DNA from: Nevskia ramosa DSM 11499
Lineage (GTDB): Bacteria; Pseudomonadota; Gammaproteobacteria; Nevskiales; Nevskiaceae
DNA: 64,000 nucleotides
NCBI RefSeq assembly: GCF_000420645.1
Contig: NZ_ATVI01000006.1
Coordinates: 682,001 to 746,000, forward strand
Direction of reading: 5' to 3'
Positions within the stretch are counted from its first letter, which is position 1. Each line of letters begins with the position of its first letter. Below the pieces are notes generated by a model. That model did no database searches and was not told where the DNA came from. It saw nothing but the letters and a program-made list of their open reading frames with translations. Made by a program: the position numbers and the translations under genes. Positions 1-8,344 of this stretch are shown here, piece after piece.

Positions 1-912
1 TTCGGGCATCGAGATCAGGATCGCCACCGCCAGCACGGCGATGGTGCCGATCTTCAGAAACGTCGACAGGTAATCGCGCGGCGCCAGCAACAGCCAGACC
101 GGCAGCACCGAGGCCGCGAAGCCATAGCCGATCAGCATCCAGGCCAGGGTCTTGCCGTCATGGGTGAACGCCGCCGCCCAGGCCGGATCGGCCGCCACCT
201 GACCGCCAAGCAGCACCGATGCGATCAGCAGCGCCACGCCGATCAGCGAAACCTCGCCGACCTTGCCGGGGCGCAGATAACGGGCATAGACGCCCATGAA
301 CAACGCGATCGGAATCGTCGCGGCGACCGTGAACAGGCCCCAGGGGCTTTCGGCCAAGGCCTTGACCACGATCAGCGCGAGGACGGCGATCAGCATGATG
401 GTGATCATCAGGATGCCGCCCATCGCCACGCCACCCGCCACCGGCCCGAGCTCGGTGCGGATCATGTCGCCGAGGCCGCGGGCATCACGGCGCGTCGACA
501 GGAACAGGATGACGAAATCCTGCACCGCTCCGGCGAACACCACGCCGACCAGGATCCACAGGGTGCCGGGCAGGTAGCCCATCTGCGCAGCGAGCACCGG
601 GCCGACCAGCGGGCCGGCGCCGGCAATGGCGGCGAAATGGTGGCCGAACAATACGGTGCGATCGGTCGGCACGTAGTCCAGGCCATCGTTGCGCAGCACC
701 GCTGGCGTAGCGCGCTTCGGATCGATCTTCAACGCCACATTCGCAAGATAGCGGCTGTAGAAGCGGTAGCTGAGCACGAACACCGAACCGCTGGCCGCGA
801 TCAGCCACATCGCATTGATCGTTTCGCCGCGCCGCAAGGCGACCACCGCCAGACAGGCCGCGCCGAAGATCGACAGCGCCGTCCAGCCAACGCGGCTTGC
901 AAGGGAGTTCAT
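1..912 (-). CDS. cstA: Carbon starvation protein CstA, C-terminal part beyond window
   Basis: Multi-pass inner-membrane protein of the CstA family, which takes up peptides (and pyruvate in some members) under carbon limitation. The frame is open from an ATG at 912 to the window edge (304 codons), so the C-terminal part is missing. The N-terminal half has the family hallmark FGHHFAAIAGAGPLVGPVLA, followed by GYLPGTLWILVGVVFAGAVQDF, and successive hydrophobic segments such as GGVAMGGILMITIMLIAVLA. The ribosome binding site is weak. CstA proteins usually have about 690 residues, so less than half is visible. No regulatory site was recognised between it and the upstream thioesterase gene. Confidence 0.9.
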   Translation of the reverse strand, partial: MNSLASRVGWTALSIFGAACLAVVALRRGETINAMWLIAASGSVFVLSYRFYSRYLANVALKIDPKRATPAVLRNDGLDYVPTDRTVLFGHHFAAIAGAGPLVGPVLAAQMGYLPGTLWILVGVVFAGAVQDFVILFLSTRRDARGLGDMIRTELGPVAGGVAMGGILMITIMLIAVLALIVVKALAESPWGLFTVAATIPIALFMGVYARYLRPGKVGEVSLIGVALLIASVLLGGQVAADPAWAAAFTHDGKTLAWMLIGYGFAASVLPVWLLLAPRDYLSTFLKIGTIAVLAVAILISMPE

Positions 913-1031
913 CTTGGGATCGTTGCCGAATCTATTGAGGGCTGGCCCGGGACGGGCGCGGCTCGCGCGCAAGATTCGGCGGTGCGCCTCACGGGGTCAA
1001 GCGCCGATTGTCCACGGCGAAAGACTGGACG

Positions 1032-1460
1032 TCAGGACGGCAGCGCGTAGCTGCCGGTGACATGGGCGACCAGGGTGTCGTCGCCATCGCTCTTGATCAG
1101 CACCTCGACCACGGCGAGACGCCGGCCGAGTTTCAGGATGCGGCCTTCGGCGACCACATCGACCGGCCGCGGCCGGCTCAGGAAGTTGATGGTAAGACTT
1201 GAGGTGACCGCCATCACCTGATCGCCGATGTGGGCCAGGATCACCGCGTACATCGCGGAGTCCGCCGCCAGCATCAGCACCGGCCCGGCAATGGTGCCGC
1301 CCGGGCGGATCATCCAGTCCCGGAACGGAATCCGGATCGTCGCCGACCCCGGCTTCACCTCGGTGACCGCCATCTGCGCGAACGAGGACATCGGCAGGCC
1401 GTCGGAGATGATGCGTTCGACTTCGGCGGCGTCGAGCACCGGTTGCAGCGGACGGCTCAT
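1032..1460 (-). CDS. PaaI-type hotdog-fold thioesterase
   Basis: 142-residue protein with the pattern of the PaaI/YbgC-like hotdog thioesterases, which hydrolyse acyl- or aryl-CoA in the cytoplasm. The segment RPGGTIAGPVLMLAADSAMY is the usual substrate-binding loop and helix, with G and a downstream D at the catalytic positions. The segment TINFLSRPRPVDVVAEGRI is the central strand pair. It lies 18 bp downstream of the TadG-like gene on the same strand and may be co-transcribed with it, although no functional link is obvious. The exact substrate cannot be read from the sequence. Confidence 0.8.
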   Translation of the reverse strand: MSRPLQPVLDAAEVERIISDGLPMSSFAQMAVTEVKPGSATIRIPFRDWMIRPGGTIAGPVLMLAADSAMYAVILAHIGDQVMAVTSSLTINFLSRPRPVDVVAEGRILKLGRRLAVVEVLIKSDGDDTLVAHVTGSYALPS

Positions 1461-1478
1461 CGGATGATCACGGGATGC

Positions 1479-3431
1479 TTACTGGCAGTTGACGGTTCCT
1501 GGCAGGCAAGTATTGACCAGAATCGGCTGGCCGATCTGAACGGAGTTCATGGTGACCGTGGCGGTGCCTACCTTGATGCCGAGCAGCGACAGCAAAGGGT
1601 CGATCAGGGACGTCGTCAAACCGTTGACAAAACTGAGCAGGGGATTAAGCACGCCGAGAACTGCGTTCAAGATGCCGCTCAGCAGTCCGGTCAGTAATGC
1701 CCCCAAGCCGCTTCCTGATGGTTTGCTGGTCAGATTCAGGTTGAGGCTGACCGTCGTCGGTGCAGAGATGGTTTGCGGATTGGCGGTTACCGCCGCCGCT
1801 GGCGGTACGCCATCCGCCCGGTAAATCAGCGGTATTCCCGGCGTAACTATTCCGATCGCGGTGAAATCGGTGATCGGCGCCAACGATCTGGCCGGTTCAG
1901 CGCCAACACCAATGGTCGTGAAACCGAGACCAACATCGAGGCCGCCACCAAGAAGGCGCAAGAAAACAACCGGCAAGCTTGCCCGCTCGCTGAGGGCAGG
2001 CGCCGCGTCCGCACTGCCCGAAAAAGTGCCGGCCTCGATTCTGGCCGTGGCGGTGCTGGCATCGATTTTCGCGATCGGCTTGCCGCCATTGATGCCGCTG
2101 CGTGGACATTGAAGCTGTGCCAGCGTGGCCGTACCGCCAGCGACGATGGCGTCGATTCCCAGATTGAGTCCCTCCGGCAAGACGTCTACGGTGCCTCCAA
2201 GCAGGAAAAAGACCGGGCCAAGCACTGTGTTGAGCGTCGTCCGCAAGATATTTATGAGGCTGCCACCCTCGATCCGCACCTGTAGGCGCACCTGCGCGGT
2301 TTTGGCCTCCGCCTGTCCAGCCCGGCCGATGCCCAGCTGCGGCGGCTCTAGGACCTTAAGGAAGGTTTTGATCTTGGCGACGCCGGGCACGTTGAGGTCG
2401 ATCGGCAGAGCAATCGGGGTAACACCGCCATCGGCGACCGTAGCCTGACCCAAGGCGATCAGCAGATCGAACAGATTGATGATCGGCGCATCGCCACCAA
2501 GCCCATTGACGGTACCCAGCAGCTGCCCCAATGGGACTTCGTTGGGATTGCTGGCGGCATTCGCCAGGCCCTGCAGCGTCGCGATCACGGCGCTGTTGGC
2601 AGTGCCGCTCAAAGCACCTACGAGGCCGTCCAGCACGTTCGAAAGCAACGGCGTGTGGGTCCCAAGAACCAAGGGGTTGGACAGATCGGCAACGCTCAGT
2701 CCAACGGCTACGCCCAGCTGCCCCAGCGACACTGAAGTGTTGACCAGCCCGGTAAAACCGTTTGCGACATTGAGGCTGGTGATGGAGTTCTGGCAGGGAA
2801 CATCGCCCGGCGCACACAGCAATCCGCCCAGCAGGCCGTTCACGAGGCCACCGTTGAGGCTCAGCAGCCCGGTACCAATGGAAAAGCTGCCAACCGCCGC
2901 CTGCTGTGCAGTTGCAGAGGCGTAGAGCATTCCGCCGCCACCGTACAGATTGATGAACGGCACCGGTTGTGGACGAGAGAGATTGATGCGAACCGCTGAA
3001 ATCGCGGCATTGCCCGCCGTCAGCGGCACGAAGATGCGGCGGCCGGTCGACGACTCGATACGCCCGAGTTCGATGGCAGGCGAACCATTGATGCCGGTCA
3101 GCAGGCCCTGCACGCTGTTCGCGCCATCGACGCTGTTGGCGGCAATCACACTCGTTACTTCAGCGGTGATGGCGGCCATCGTCGCCGGCAAACCCGTGCC
3201 CCCCACGCAACCGCTGGAAATCTGCACCGCCGACAGCGCCGCGAGGGTCGCCTGCTTTTCCAGATCGCGCTGTGCGTAATAGAGCTGACCGATGTTGATG
3301 GCCAGTGCCAGCACCGGGATCAGCATCAGCAGCGAGACTGCGGTCAGCACCGCTACGGCGCCGCGTTGGCGGAAGCGGCCCGATGGTGAGCGAGATTGTT
3401 GCCGGGAGCGGGGTTCGGGCGGGGTCGACAC
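1479..3431 (-). CDS. TadG-like exported protein with pilus-type N-terminus, orphan
   Basis: 650 residues. A basic N-terminus (to about residue 23, RQRGA) is followed by one strong membrane segment, AVLTAVSLLMLIPVLALAIN (about 26-45), and the pseudopilin-like continuation QLYYAQRDLEKQATLAALSA. This arrangement is typical of TadE/TadG proteins (Pfam Tad and TadG-like families). The remaining 600 residues are rich in Gly, Leu, Ala and Val with few charged residues, and include repeated LLG/GLL blocks and only a handful of Cys (for example CVGG, CAPGDVPC and the C-terminal CLPGTVNC), which could form disulfides outside the membrane. No Tad secretion genes (tadA, tadB, tadC, rcpA) are nearby, so a role in Flp pilus assembly is not supported by context. 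It may be a surface or matrix protein using a TadG-type anchor. Confidence 0.7.
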   Translation of the reverse strand: MSTPPEPRSRQQSRSPSGRFRQRGAVAVLTAVSLLMLIPVLALAINIGQLYYAQRDLEKQATLAALSAVQISSGCVGGTGLPATMAAITAEVTSVIAANSVDGANSVQGLLTGINGSPAIELGRIESSTGRRIFVPLTAGNAAISAVRINLSRPQPVPFINLYGGGGMLYASATAQQAAVGSFSIGTGLLSLNGGLVNGLLGGLLCAPGDVPCQNSITSLNVANGFTGLVNTSVSLGQLGVAVGLSVADLSNPLVLGTHTPLLSNVLDGLVGALSGTANSAVIATLQGLANAASNPNEVPLGQLLGTVNGLGGDAPIINLFDLLIALGQATVADGGVTPIALPIDLNVPGVAKIKTFLKVLEPPQLGIGRAGQAEAKTAQVRLQVRIEGGSLINILRTTLNTVLGPVFFLLGGTVDVLPEGLNLGIDAIVAGGTATLAQLQCPRSGINGGKPIAKIDASTATARIEAGTFSGSADAAPALSERASLPVVFLRLLGGGLDVGLGFTTIGVGAEPARSLAPITDFTAIGIVTPGIPLIYRADGVPPAAAVTANPQTISAPTTVSLNLNLTSKPSGSGLGALLTGLLSGILNAVLGVLNPLLSFVNGLTTSLIDPLLSLLGIKVGTATVTMNSVQIGQPILVNTCLPGTVNCQ

Positions 3432-3732
3432 GGGTCCATGCTCCGGAGCGGTAGCGGATCAGCAGCAGCGAATGGGGCCACCATCATGGTGCGACCGGGG
3501 TAGTCGGAGCGGCGCCGTGCTGGTGCACGGGGTGCCGCGTCCGGATCGGTTCCGGGTCACGTGTCGCAGATTAAGGCCTGGACGACAACGGCGGAAAGGC
3601 GCTGTCCGTGGAACCTGAGCCGATGCCGGATGGGCGGCAGGAAAGCTGCGCCGAGCGGCGTGCTCGCTGGCGATCATCGACGCCGCTGCTTATCGTGGTG
3701 CCTGTGCATCCACGCTTTCGAGGCCTACATCG
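3432..3732. other. Divergent intergenic gap, nothing recognised
   Basis: 301 bases between the divergent TadG-like and glutathione transferase genes. It must carry both promoters, but I see no convincing -35/-10 pair, operator palindrome, terminator or small gene. The short open frames here have GC-shadow composition. Confidence 0.4.
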
Positions 3733-4344
3733 ATGATCACCCTGTACGGCTATACCGGTTCCGGCAACTGTTACAAGCCGGCGCTGGCGATGCGCCAGCT
3801 CGGCATCGCCTATGAGTGGCGGGAAGTCGACATCCTGAAGGGCGAATCGCGCACGCCGGCCTTCCTGGCCAAGAATGCCAATGGCCGGATTCCCTTGCTG
3901 GAACCGGAGCCCGGCCGCTACCTGGCCGAATCGAACGCCATGCTGTGCTGGCTTGCCGAAGGCACGCCGCTGCTGCCGGAAAACCGCTGGGCCCGGGCCA
4001 AGGTGCTGGAGTGGTTGTTCTTCGAGCAATACAGCCATGAGCCGTACATCGCCACGGTGCGCTACTGGGTGGCGATCGAGAAATCGGCCGAGGCGAATCA
4101 GGCGCGGATCGCGGAACGCATGCCGCGGGGCTATGCGGCACTCGGCGTGATGGAAACCCAGCTGGCGAAGACCCCGTATCTGGCCGGGGAGAACTACACG
4201 GTCGCCGACATCGCGCTGTACGCCTACACCCATGTCGCCGACGAAGGCGGTTTCGATCTCGCTGGCTATCCCGCTGTGCGAGCCTGGCTGGACAGGATCA
4301 CGGCAACGCCCGGCTTCGTGACCATGGCCGCTTCGGCCGCCTGA
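3733..4344 (+). CDS. Glutathione S-transferase family protein
   Basis: 203-residue cytosolic GST. The N-terminal thioredoxin-like domain (about 1-80) begins MITLYGYTGSGNCYKPALAM and contains the glutathione-binding NGRIPLLE with the cis-Pro, then YLAESNAMLCWLAEG where E-S contacts the glutathione gamma-glutamyl group. The all-helical C-terminal domain has the usual motif TVADIALYAYTHVADEGGF. Length and order are normal for bacterial GSTs. The catalytic residue is probably the Ser or Cys in the GSGNC segment, which resembles beta/Nu-like classes, but the class is not certain. It is transcribed alone, towards the def gene, which ends 24 bp away on the other strand. Confidence 0.85.
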   Translation: MITLYGYTGSGNCYKPALAMRQLGIAYEWREVDILKGESRTPAFLAKNANGRIPLLEPEPGRYLAESNAMLCWLAEGTPLLPENRWARAKVLEWLFFEQYSHEPYIATVRYWVAIEKSAEANQARIAERMPRGYAALGVMETQLAKTPYLAGENYTVADIALYAYTHVADEGGFDLAGYPAVRAWLDRITATPGFVTMAASAA

Positions 4345-4367
4345 GTGGCAGCGGCAGCGCCGGCCTT

Positions 4368-4874
4368 TCAGCCGGCGTGCGCTTCCTTGAGCTTGGTCAG
4401 CTTCTTCTTGATGCGCTCGCGCTTCAGGCTCGACAGATAATCGACGTACAGCTTGCCATCGAGATGGTCGATCTCGTGCTGCACGCATTGCGCGGCCAGG
4501 CCTTCGCAATCCATCTCGAACGGCTTGCCGTGACGGTCCAGCGCCCGCACCCGCAGGCGGTTGAAACGCTGGATGGTGTCGCGGATATCGGGCACCGACA
4601 GGCAGCCCTCTTCCATTTCCTGCCGCTCGTCAGTCAGCAGGATTTCCGGGTTGATCAGGACCATAGGCTCGGTCTTGCCCTCGGAACAATCCATCACCGA
4701 CAGCCGCAGCTGCACGCCGCACTGGTTGGCGGCGAGGCCGACACCGGGCGCGTCGTACATCGTTTCGAACAGGTCGTCGATCAGCTTCTGAAGCTTGTCG
4801 TCGAACACCGTCACCGGCAGGGTCTTCTTGCGAAGACGCGGATCGGGATGAATGAGGATGGGCAGAATCGCCAT
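4368..4874 (-). CDS. def: Peptide deformylase
   Basis: 168 residues, the normal size for a type 1 deformylase, which removes the formyl group from nascent proteins at the ribosome exit. All three signature motifs are present: GVGLAANQ (44-51, with Asn where Pro or Thr is commoner), EGCLSVP (89-95, metal ligand Cys91) and QHEIDH (132-137, ligands His133 and His137, catalytic Glu134). In many gammaproteobacteria def lies divergent to the LysM-dprA genes and is followed by fmt and rsmB. Here the divergent arrangement is kept but the gene downstream is a GST, so fmt is elsewhere. Confidence 0.96.
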   Translation of the reverse strand: MAILPILIHPDPRLRKKTLPVTVFDDKLQKLIDDLFETMYDAPGVGLAANQCGVQLRLSVMDCSEGKTEPMVLINPEILLTDERQEMEEGCLSVPDIRDTIQRFNRLRVRALDRHGKPFEMDCEGLAAQCVQHEIDHLDGKLYVDYLSSLKRERIKKKLTKLKEAHAG

Positions 4875-5011
4875 GGTTACGGGGCCTGCAGTTGATCTTT
4901 GGAAACCTTCGACGAGCCTGCGAAACAGCAGGTGTTCATGCCAGACTCAGCCGCGCCCGCCGAACGGGCCGAACGGGGCCCAGAAAGGCCACAAAAGGGA
5001 AAGCCGCAGCC

Positions 5012-6208
5012 ATGCAGAAGTATAACGCCTCGCGATTTCCACTCCCGCGACGCTCGATCGCGCGCCTCGGGGTCGCCAGCCTGTTGCTGACGATGCTGGC
5101 CGCCGGCTGCGCCAGCGCACCGAGCAGCAGCCCGCCTGCCACCGTGGTGCCGGTCGCCGTCGCAGTGCCGGTGGCAAGACGTCCCGCAGCTGCCGTCGTC
5201 GAACCGCTGGCCAACGCCAACAGTGCCCGCAGCTACGCCGGCGATCTGTCGCTGCGCGAAGACGCGCCGCTGCGCTACACGGTGAGGAAGGGCGACACCC
5301 TGTGGGACATCGCCCAGCATTTCCTGCGTGATCCCTGGCAGTGGCCGGAGCTCTGGTACACCAACTCGCAGGTGCGCAATCCGCACCAGATCTATCCCGG
5401 CGATGTGCTGACCCTGGTGCGGGTGAACGGCCAGACGCGGCTCGCTTTCGACGGCGTCGTCGATCGCCTGTCGCCGCGCATTCGCGAGGAAAACCTCGAC
5501 GCAGCACTGCCGGCGATTCCTATCGAAGCGATCCGCAACTTCCTGCGCGGCCCGCGTCTGGTCACGCTCGAAGAAACGCAGCACGCGCCCTATGTCGTCG
5601 CCTTTGCCGACGAGCGCCTGGCAGTGGGTGCCAACAACGACGTCTATGTGAAGAACCTGCCGGCCCAGGTCGCCTACAACTACGCCGTGGTTCGGGTGGG
5701 TGAGGCTTATCGCGATCCGGACACCCGCAAGCTGATCGGCTACGAAGCGATTCCCACCGGTGAAGCCGAACTGCGCGAGCCTGGCCAGCCGGCGCTGATG
5801 CGGATCACCAAGTCGAGCCGCGAAGTGCTGATCGCCGACCGCCTGCTGCCGATCGAAGCGGAAAGCTTCGACGCCAACTTCTACCCGCATCCACCGACCA
5901 CCGACATCAACGGCCGGATCATTTCGGTGTACGACGGCTTGTCGCAGATTTCGCAGTACCAGATCGTGGCGCTGAACCGCGGCACCGAGCACGGCCTCGA
6001 TCCGGGCACCGTGCTGGACATCTACCAGCCCGCGCGCAGCGTGCCGGACCCTTACGGCAAGAAGCCGGTGGTATTGCCCGAACTGCGCGCCGGTGTGCTG
6101 ATGATGTTCAAGGTCACGCCGCTGCTCAGCTACGGCCTGGTGATGAATGCGACCCGCCCGCTGCACGTGCTCGACAAGGTCCGCAAACCGGCGCCGACCG
6201 CGCCGTGA
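5012..6208 (+). CDS. LysM-domain lipoprotein
   Basis: 398 residues. I chose the ATG at 5012, not an upstream in-frame ATG at 4892, because it has an AAGGGA ribosome binding site and starts a clean lipoprotein signal: basic n-region, hydrophobic LGVASLLLTMLAAG, lipidated Cys33. A Pro/Ala-rich linker leads to one LysM domain (about 89-137, YTVRKGDTLWDIAQHFL...IYPGDVLTL), which binds peptidoglycan. The rest is the conserved C-terminal part of the LysM protein that usually precedes dprA in gammaproteobacteria. It probably sits in the periplasm anchored to a membrane and binds the wall. Its precise function is unknown. Confidence 0.88.
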   Translation: MQKYNASRFPLPRRSIARLGVASLLLTMLAAGCASAPSSSPPATVVPVAVAVPVARRPAAAVVEPLANANSARSYAGDLSLREDAPLRYTVRKGDTLWDIAQHFLRDPWQWPELWYTNSQVRNPHQIYPGDVLTLVRVNGQTRLAFDGVVDRLSPRIREENLDAALPAIPIEAIRNFLRGPRLVTLEETQHAPYVVAFADERLAVGANNDVYVKNLPAQVAYNYAVVRVGEAYRDPDTRKLIGYEAIPTGEAELREPGQPALMRITKSSREVLIADRLLPIEAESFDANFYPHPPTTDINGRIISVYDGLSQISQYQIVALNRGTEHGLDPGTVLDIYQPARSVPDPYGKKPVVLPELRAGVLMMFKVTPLLSYGLVMNATRPLHVLDKVRKPAPTAP

Positions 6209-6241
6209 CGCGGGCCTGAGCCGCGCTGCTCCACGAAGCCG

Positions 6242-7375
6242 ATGCCGGCGCCCGAATCGGCTGTCGCGGCCAGCGGTCCAACGGCTGCGCTGCTGGCGCT
6301 GCTGCGCACACCGGGACTCGGCGCCAACCGCCTGCGCCGCCTGCTGCAGCGCCATGGCTCGGCGGAAGCCGTGCTCGCCGCCAAGGCCACTGCCTGGGCT
6401 GAAGCCGGTTGCAGCGAAGGGCAGATTGCAGGCCTCGCCAATCCCGATCACGCCGGTGCCGAAATCGATCTGCGCTGGCTGGCCGCTTCGCCACGCCATC
6501 ACTTCATCGACGGCGATCACCCTGCCTGGCCAGCGCGCCTTGCGGAGATCGCCGCGGCGCCGTTCGCCCTGTTCGCGCTGGGCGATATCGCCTTGCTCGG
6601 TGAGCCGCAGCTGGCCATCGTCGGTGCCCGCGCCGCATCGACCCAAGGCCGAAACGATGCCCAGGCTTTCGCCGAAGGCCTGGCGCGCGCCGGCCTGGTG
6701 ATCACCTCGGGATTGGCGCTGGGCATAGACGCGGCCGCCCATCGCGGCGCGCTCGATGCCGGCGGCACCACCATCGCGGTCTGCGGCAATGGTCTGGATC
6801 GCGTCTATCCGGCCCGCAATCGCGAACTGGCGCTGGCGATCGCCGATCGCGGCCTGCTGGTTTCGGAGTTTCCACCCGGCACCGTGCCGAGGCCAGAACA
6901 TTTCCCGCGCCGCAACCGGATCATCAGCGGCCTGAGTCTCGGCGTGCTGGTAATCGAAGCACAATTGGAATCCGGTTCGCTGATCACCGCGCGGCTCGCC
7001 GCCGAGCAGGGCCGCGAAGTGTTCGCGCTGCCCGGCTCGATCCACAACCCGATGGCGCGCGGCTGCCATGCACTGATCCGCAACGGCGCGACCCTGACCG
7101 AATCGGTGGCCGACATCCTCGTCGAACTCGCGGCACAGCTGAAGCCGATGCTGGGTGCAGCAACCGCCAGCGCGGAACCGACGGCGGATGTGCCGGTCGA
7201 TAGCCTTGAACAGCGCGTTCTGGCGGCGATCGGCGATCAGCCGGTGGCCATCGATCAGCTGGCGTCCTCCCTGGCACTGGGCATCGCCGAACTCGGTGCC
7301 GCGCTGCTGTCTCTGGAACTGAAGGCGCTGATCGAGGCCCGACCGGGGGACTGTTTTTCCCGCCTGCATCGCTAG
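6242..7375 (+). CDS. dprA: DNA-processing protein DprA (Smf)
   Basis: 377 residues. DprA loads RecA onto incoming single-stranded DNA during natural transformation. An N-terminal helix-hairpin region (LLALLRTPGLGANRLRRLLQ) precedes the extended Rossmann domain: LAIVGARAASTQGR, LVITSGLALGIDAAAHRGAL, GNGLDRVYPARN, LLVSEFPPGTVPRPEHFPRRN, ESGSLITARLAAEQGREVFALPG. A small winged-helix-like C-terminal domain follows. The stop codon TAG (7373-7375) straddles the junction with the inserted 280-bp element: TA is genomic and G is the first base of the element. Restoring the pre-insertion sequence would extend the protein by about 13 residues (starting TAT GAG GCG). The current end, SRLHR, still looks like a normal DprA terminus. 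Confidence 0.95.
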   Translation: MPAPESAVAASGPTAALLALLRTPGLGANRLRRLLQRHGSAEAVLAAKATAWAEAGCSEGQIAGLANPDHAGAEIDLRWLAASPRHHFIDGDHPAWPARLAEIAAAPFALFALGDIALLGEPQLAIVGARAASTQGRNDAQAFAEGLARAGLVITSGLALGIDAAAHRGALDAGGTTIAVCGNGLDRVYPARNRELALAIADRGLLVSEFPPGTVPRPEHFPRRNRIISGLSLGVLVIEAQLESGSLITARLAAEQGREVFALPGSIHNPMARGCHALIRNGATLTESVADILVELAAQLKPMLGAATASAEPTADVPVDSLEQRVLAAIGDQPVAIDQLASSLALGIAELGAALLSLELKALIEARPGDCFSRLHR

Positions 7376-7654
7376 GGTCTGTTCACAATTACTTTGCTCG
7401 CTGCGGCGGAGGTCGTTTTTGCCCAGTGCAACGAAAGAGGAGCGGGCAATGGCCGACCCATTGACGCGACGAGAGAGGCAGCAATGGGCCCAGTAAACTT
7501 TATTGGCGATCCCGCCCCGAAGGGTTGCGGCCAAAAAGCCGCCGGGACTTCGTTGCGAACCTTGACCATAGGTAGGCTATGGCCTGCGGTTCGCGCCTCG
7601 CCCGGCGGCTTTTTGACTCGCAACGCAGCGATCAAAGTAATTGTGAACAGACCC
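7375..7654. mobile_element. 280-bp MITE-like element with terminal inverted repeats
   Basis: Perfect 22-bp terminal inverted repeats begin GGGTCTGTTCACAATTAC at 7375 and are mirrored at 7654. After one mismatch the match continues for 8 bp (TCGCTGCG). The element is flanked by a 3-bp direct repeat, CTA (7372-7374 and 7655-7657), consistent with a target-site duplication of the kind made by IS5-related elements. There is no room for a transposase. The open frames inside on both strands (about 87 codons) have no recognisable domain and are probably not genes. Inside is a long hairpin (7532-7615). It separates dprA from smg, which are usually adjacent, and so fills the gap of more than 300 bases here. 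Confidence 0.85.
7532..7615. terminator. Long hairpin inside the element, possible bidirectional terminator
   Basis: Perfect 15-bp arms CAAAAAGCCGCCGGG (7532-7546) and CCCGGCGGCTTTTTG (7601-7615), with inner pairings GCGAACC/GGTTCGC (7555-7561/7588-7594) and CCATA/TATGG (7566-7570/7578-7582). The A-tract, GC-stem and U-tract layout reads the same on both strands, as in bidirectional intrinsic terminators. The large distance between the outer arms makes this less certain. Confidence 0.45.
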
Positions 7655-7730
7655 CTATGAGGCGCTACACTTTCCCCCGAGGCAGTCCGAAACCTGACTG
7701 CACGCGCCCGGTCTTGGCGTCAGAGCGAAC

Positions 7731-8198
7731 ATGAAAGAGACCCTGCTCGATGTACTGATGTACCTCTTCGAGAACTACCAGGATGGCGAGTTCTCCGACT
7801 CCGACAACCAGGAAACTTTGCGGGTAGAGCTGTCCGCCGCCGGTTTCCCCGATGAAGAAGTGGCGCACGCTTTCGCCTGGCTCGATGGCCTGGCGAACCA
7901 GCGCAATGCGCCAACCCTGAGAGGCCGAACCGATACCTTGCGGCTGTATGCGCCGCAGGAGCAGGAACGGCTGTCCGCCGAATGTCGTGGCTTTCTCCTT
8001 TATCTGGAGCAGCTCGGCATCCTCAACGGCGAAAGCCGCGAACTGGTCATCGAACGCCTGCTGGCTTTCGAGGACGAGATCGATCTCGAGCGGGTCAAAT
8101 GGGTCTGCCTGCTGGTGCTGATCAACCAGCCCGGCTCCGAGGAAGCGGCCGTGCACCTCGAAGACATGGTCTATTACCACGGTGAGTTCCTGCACTGA
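7731..8198 (+). CDS. smg: Smg family protein (DUF494)
   Basis: 155-residue acidic cytosolic protein. The start MKETLLDVLMYLFENYQDGE and the internal pattern LSAAGFPDEEVAHAFAWLDGL are typical of Smg/DUF494. The family has no established biochemical function. It is nearly always found between dprA and topA, as here, which supports the call independently. The 280-bp element lies between its upstream region and dprA, so it may now depend on its own promoter. An imperfect hairpin follows the stop codon. Confidence 0.9.
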   Translation: MKETLLDVLMYLFENYQDGEFSDSDNQETLRVELSAAGFPDEEVAHAFAWLDGLANQRNAPTLRGRTDTLRLYAPQEQERLSAECRGFLLYLEQLGILNGESRELVIERLLAFEDEIDLERVKWVCLLVLINQPGSEEAAVHLEDMVYYHGEFLH

Positions 8199-8203
8199 TC
8201 GGC

Positions 8204-8239
8204 AGCCCTTGTCGCCGTCCCGATGACGGCGCAAGGGCT
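8204..8239 (+). terminator. Hairpin downstream of smg
   Basis: AGCCCTTGTCGCCGTC (8204-8219) pairs with GACGGCGCAAGGGCT (8225-8239) with a single bulged T and a 5-nt loop. No U-tract follows, so it may be a weak terminator or an RNA-stabilising hairpin between smg and topA. Confidence 0.4.
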
Positions 8240-8344
8240 GGCTTCAGGCAGGTGCCTGACTAGCCACTGGCAAGCTCTTTGCCGTATAAGCTGCCCCCCA
8301 CGCGCCGCCGGGGCGCGGGAAACGTTGTGGGACACGCGGCAGGA

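Noticed and set aside
4877-7534. 885-codon minus-strand frame opposite the LysM and dprA genes
   Set aside because: Shadow frame with no recognisable domain; both plus-strand genes are complete and conserved.
7372-7660. Two opposing open frames of about 87 codons inside the MITE-like element
   Set aside because: Both arise from the inverted-repeat structure, have no ribosome binding site or domain, and are too short for a transposase.
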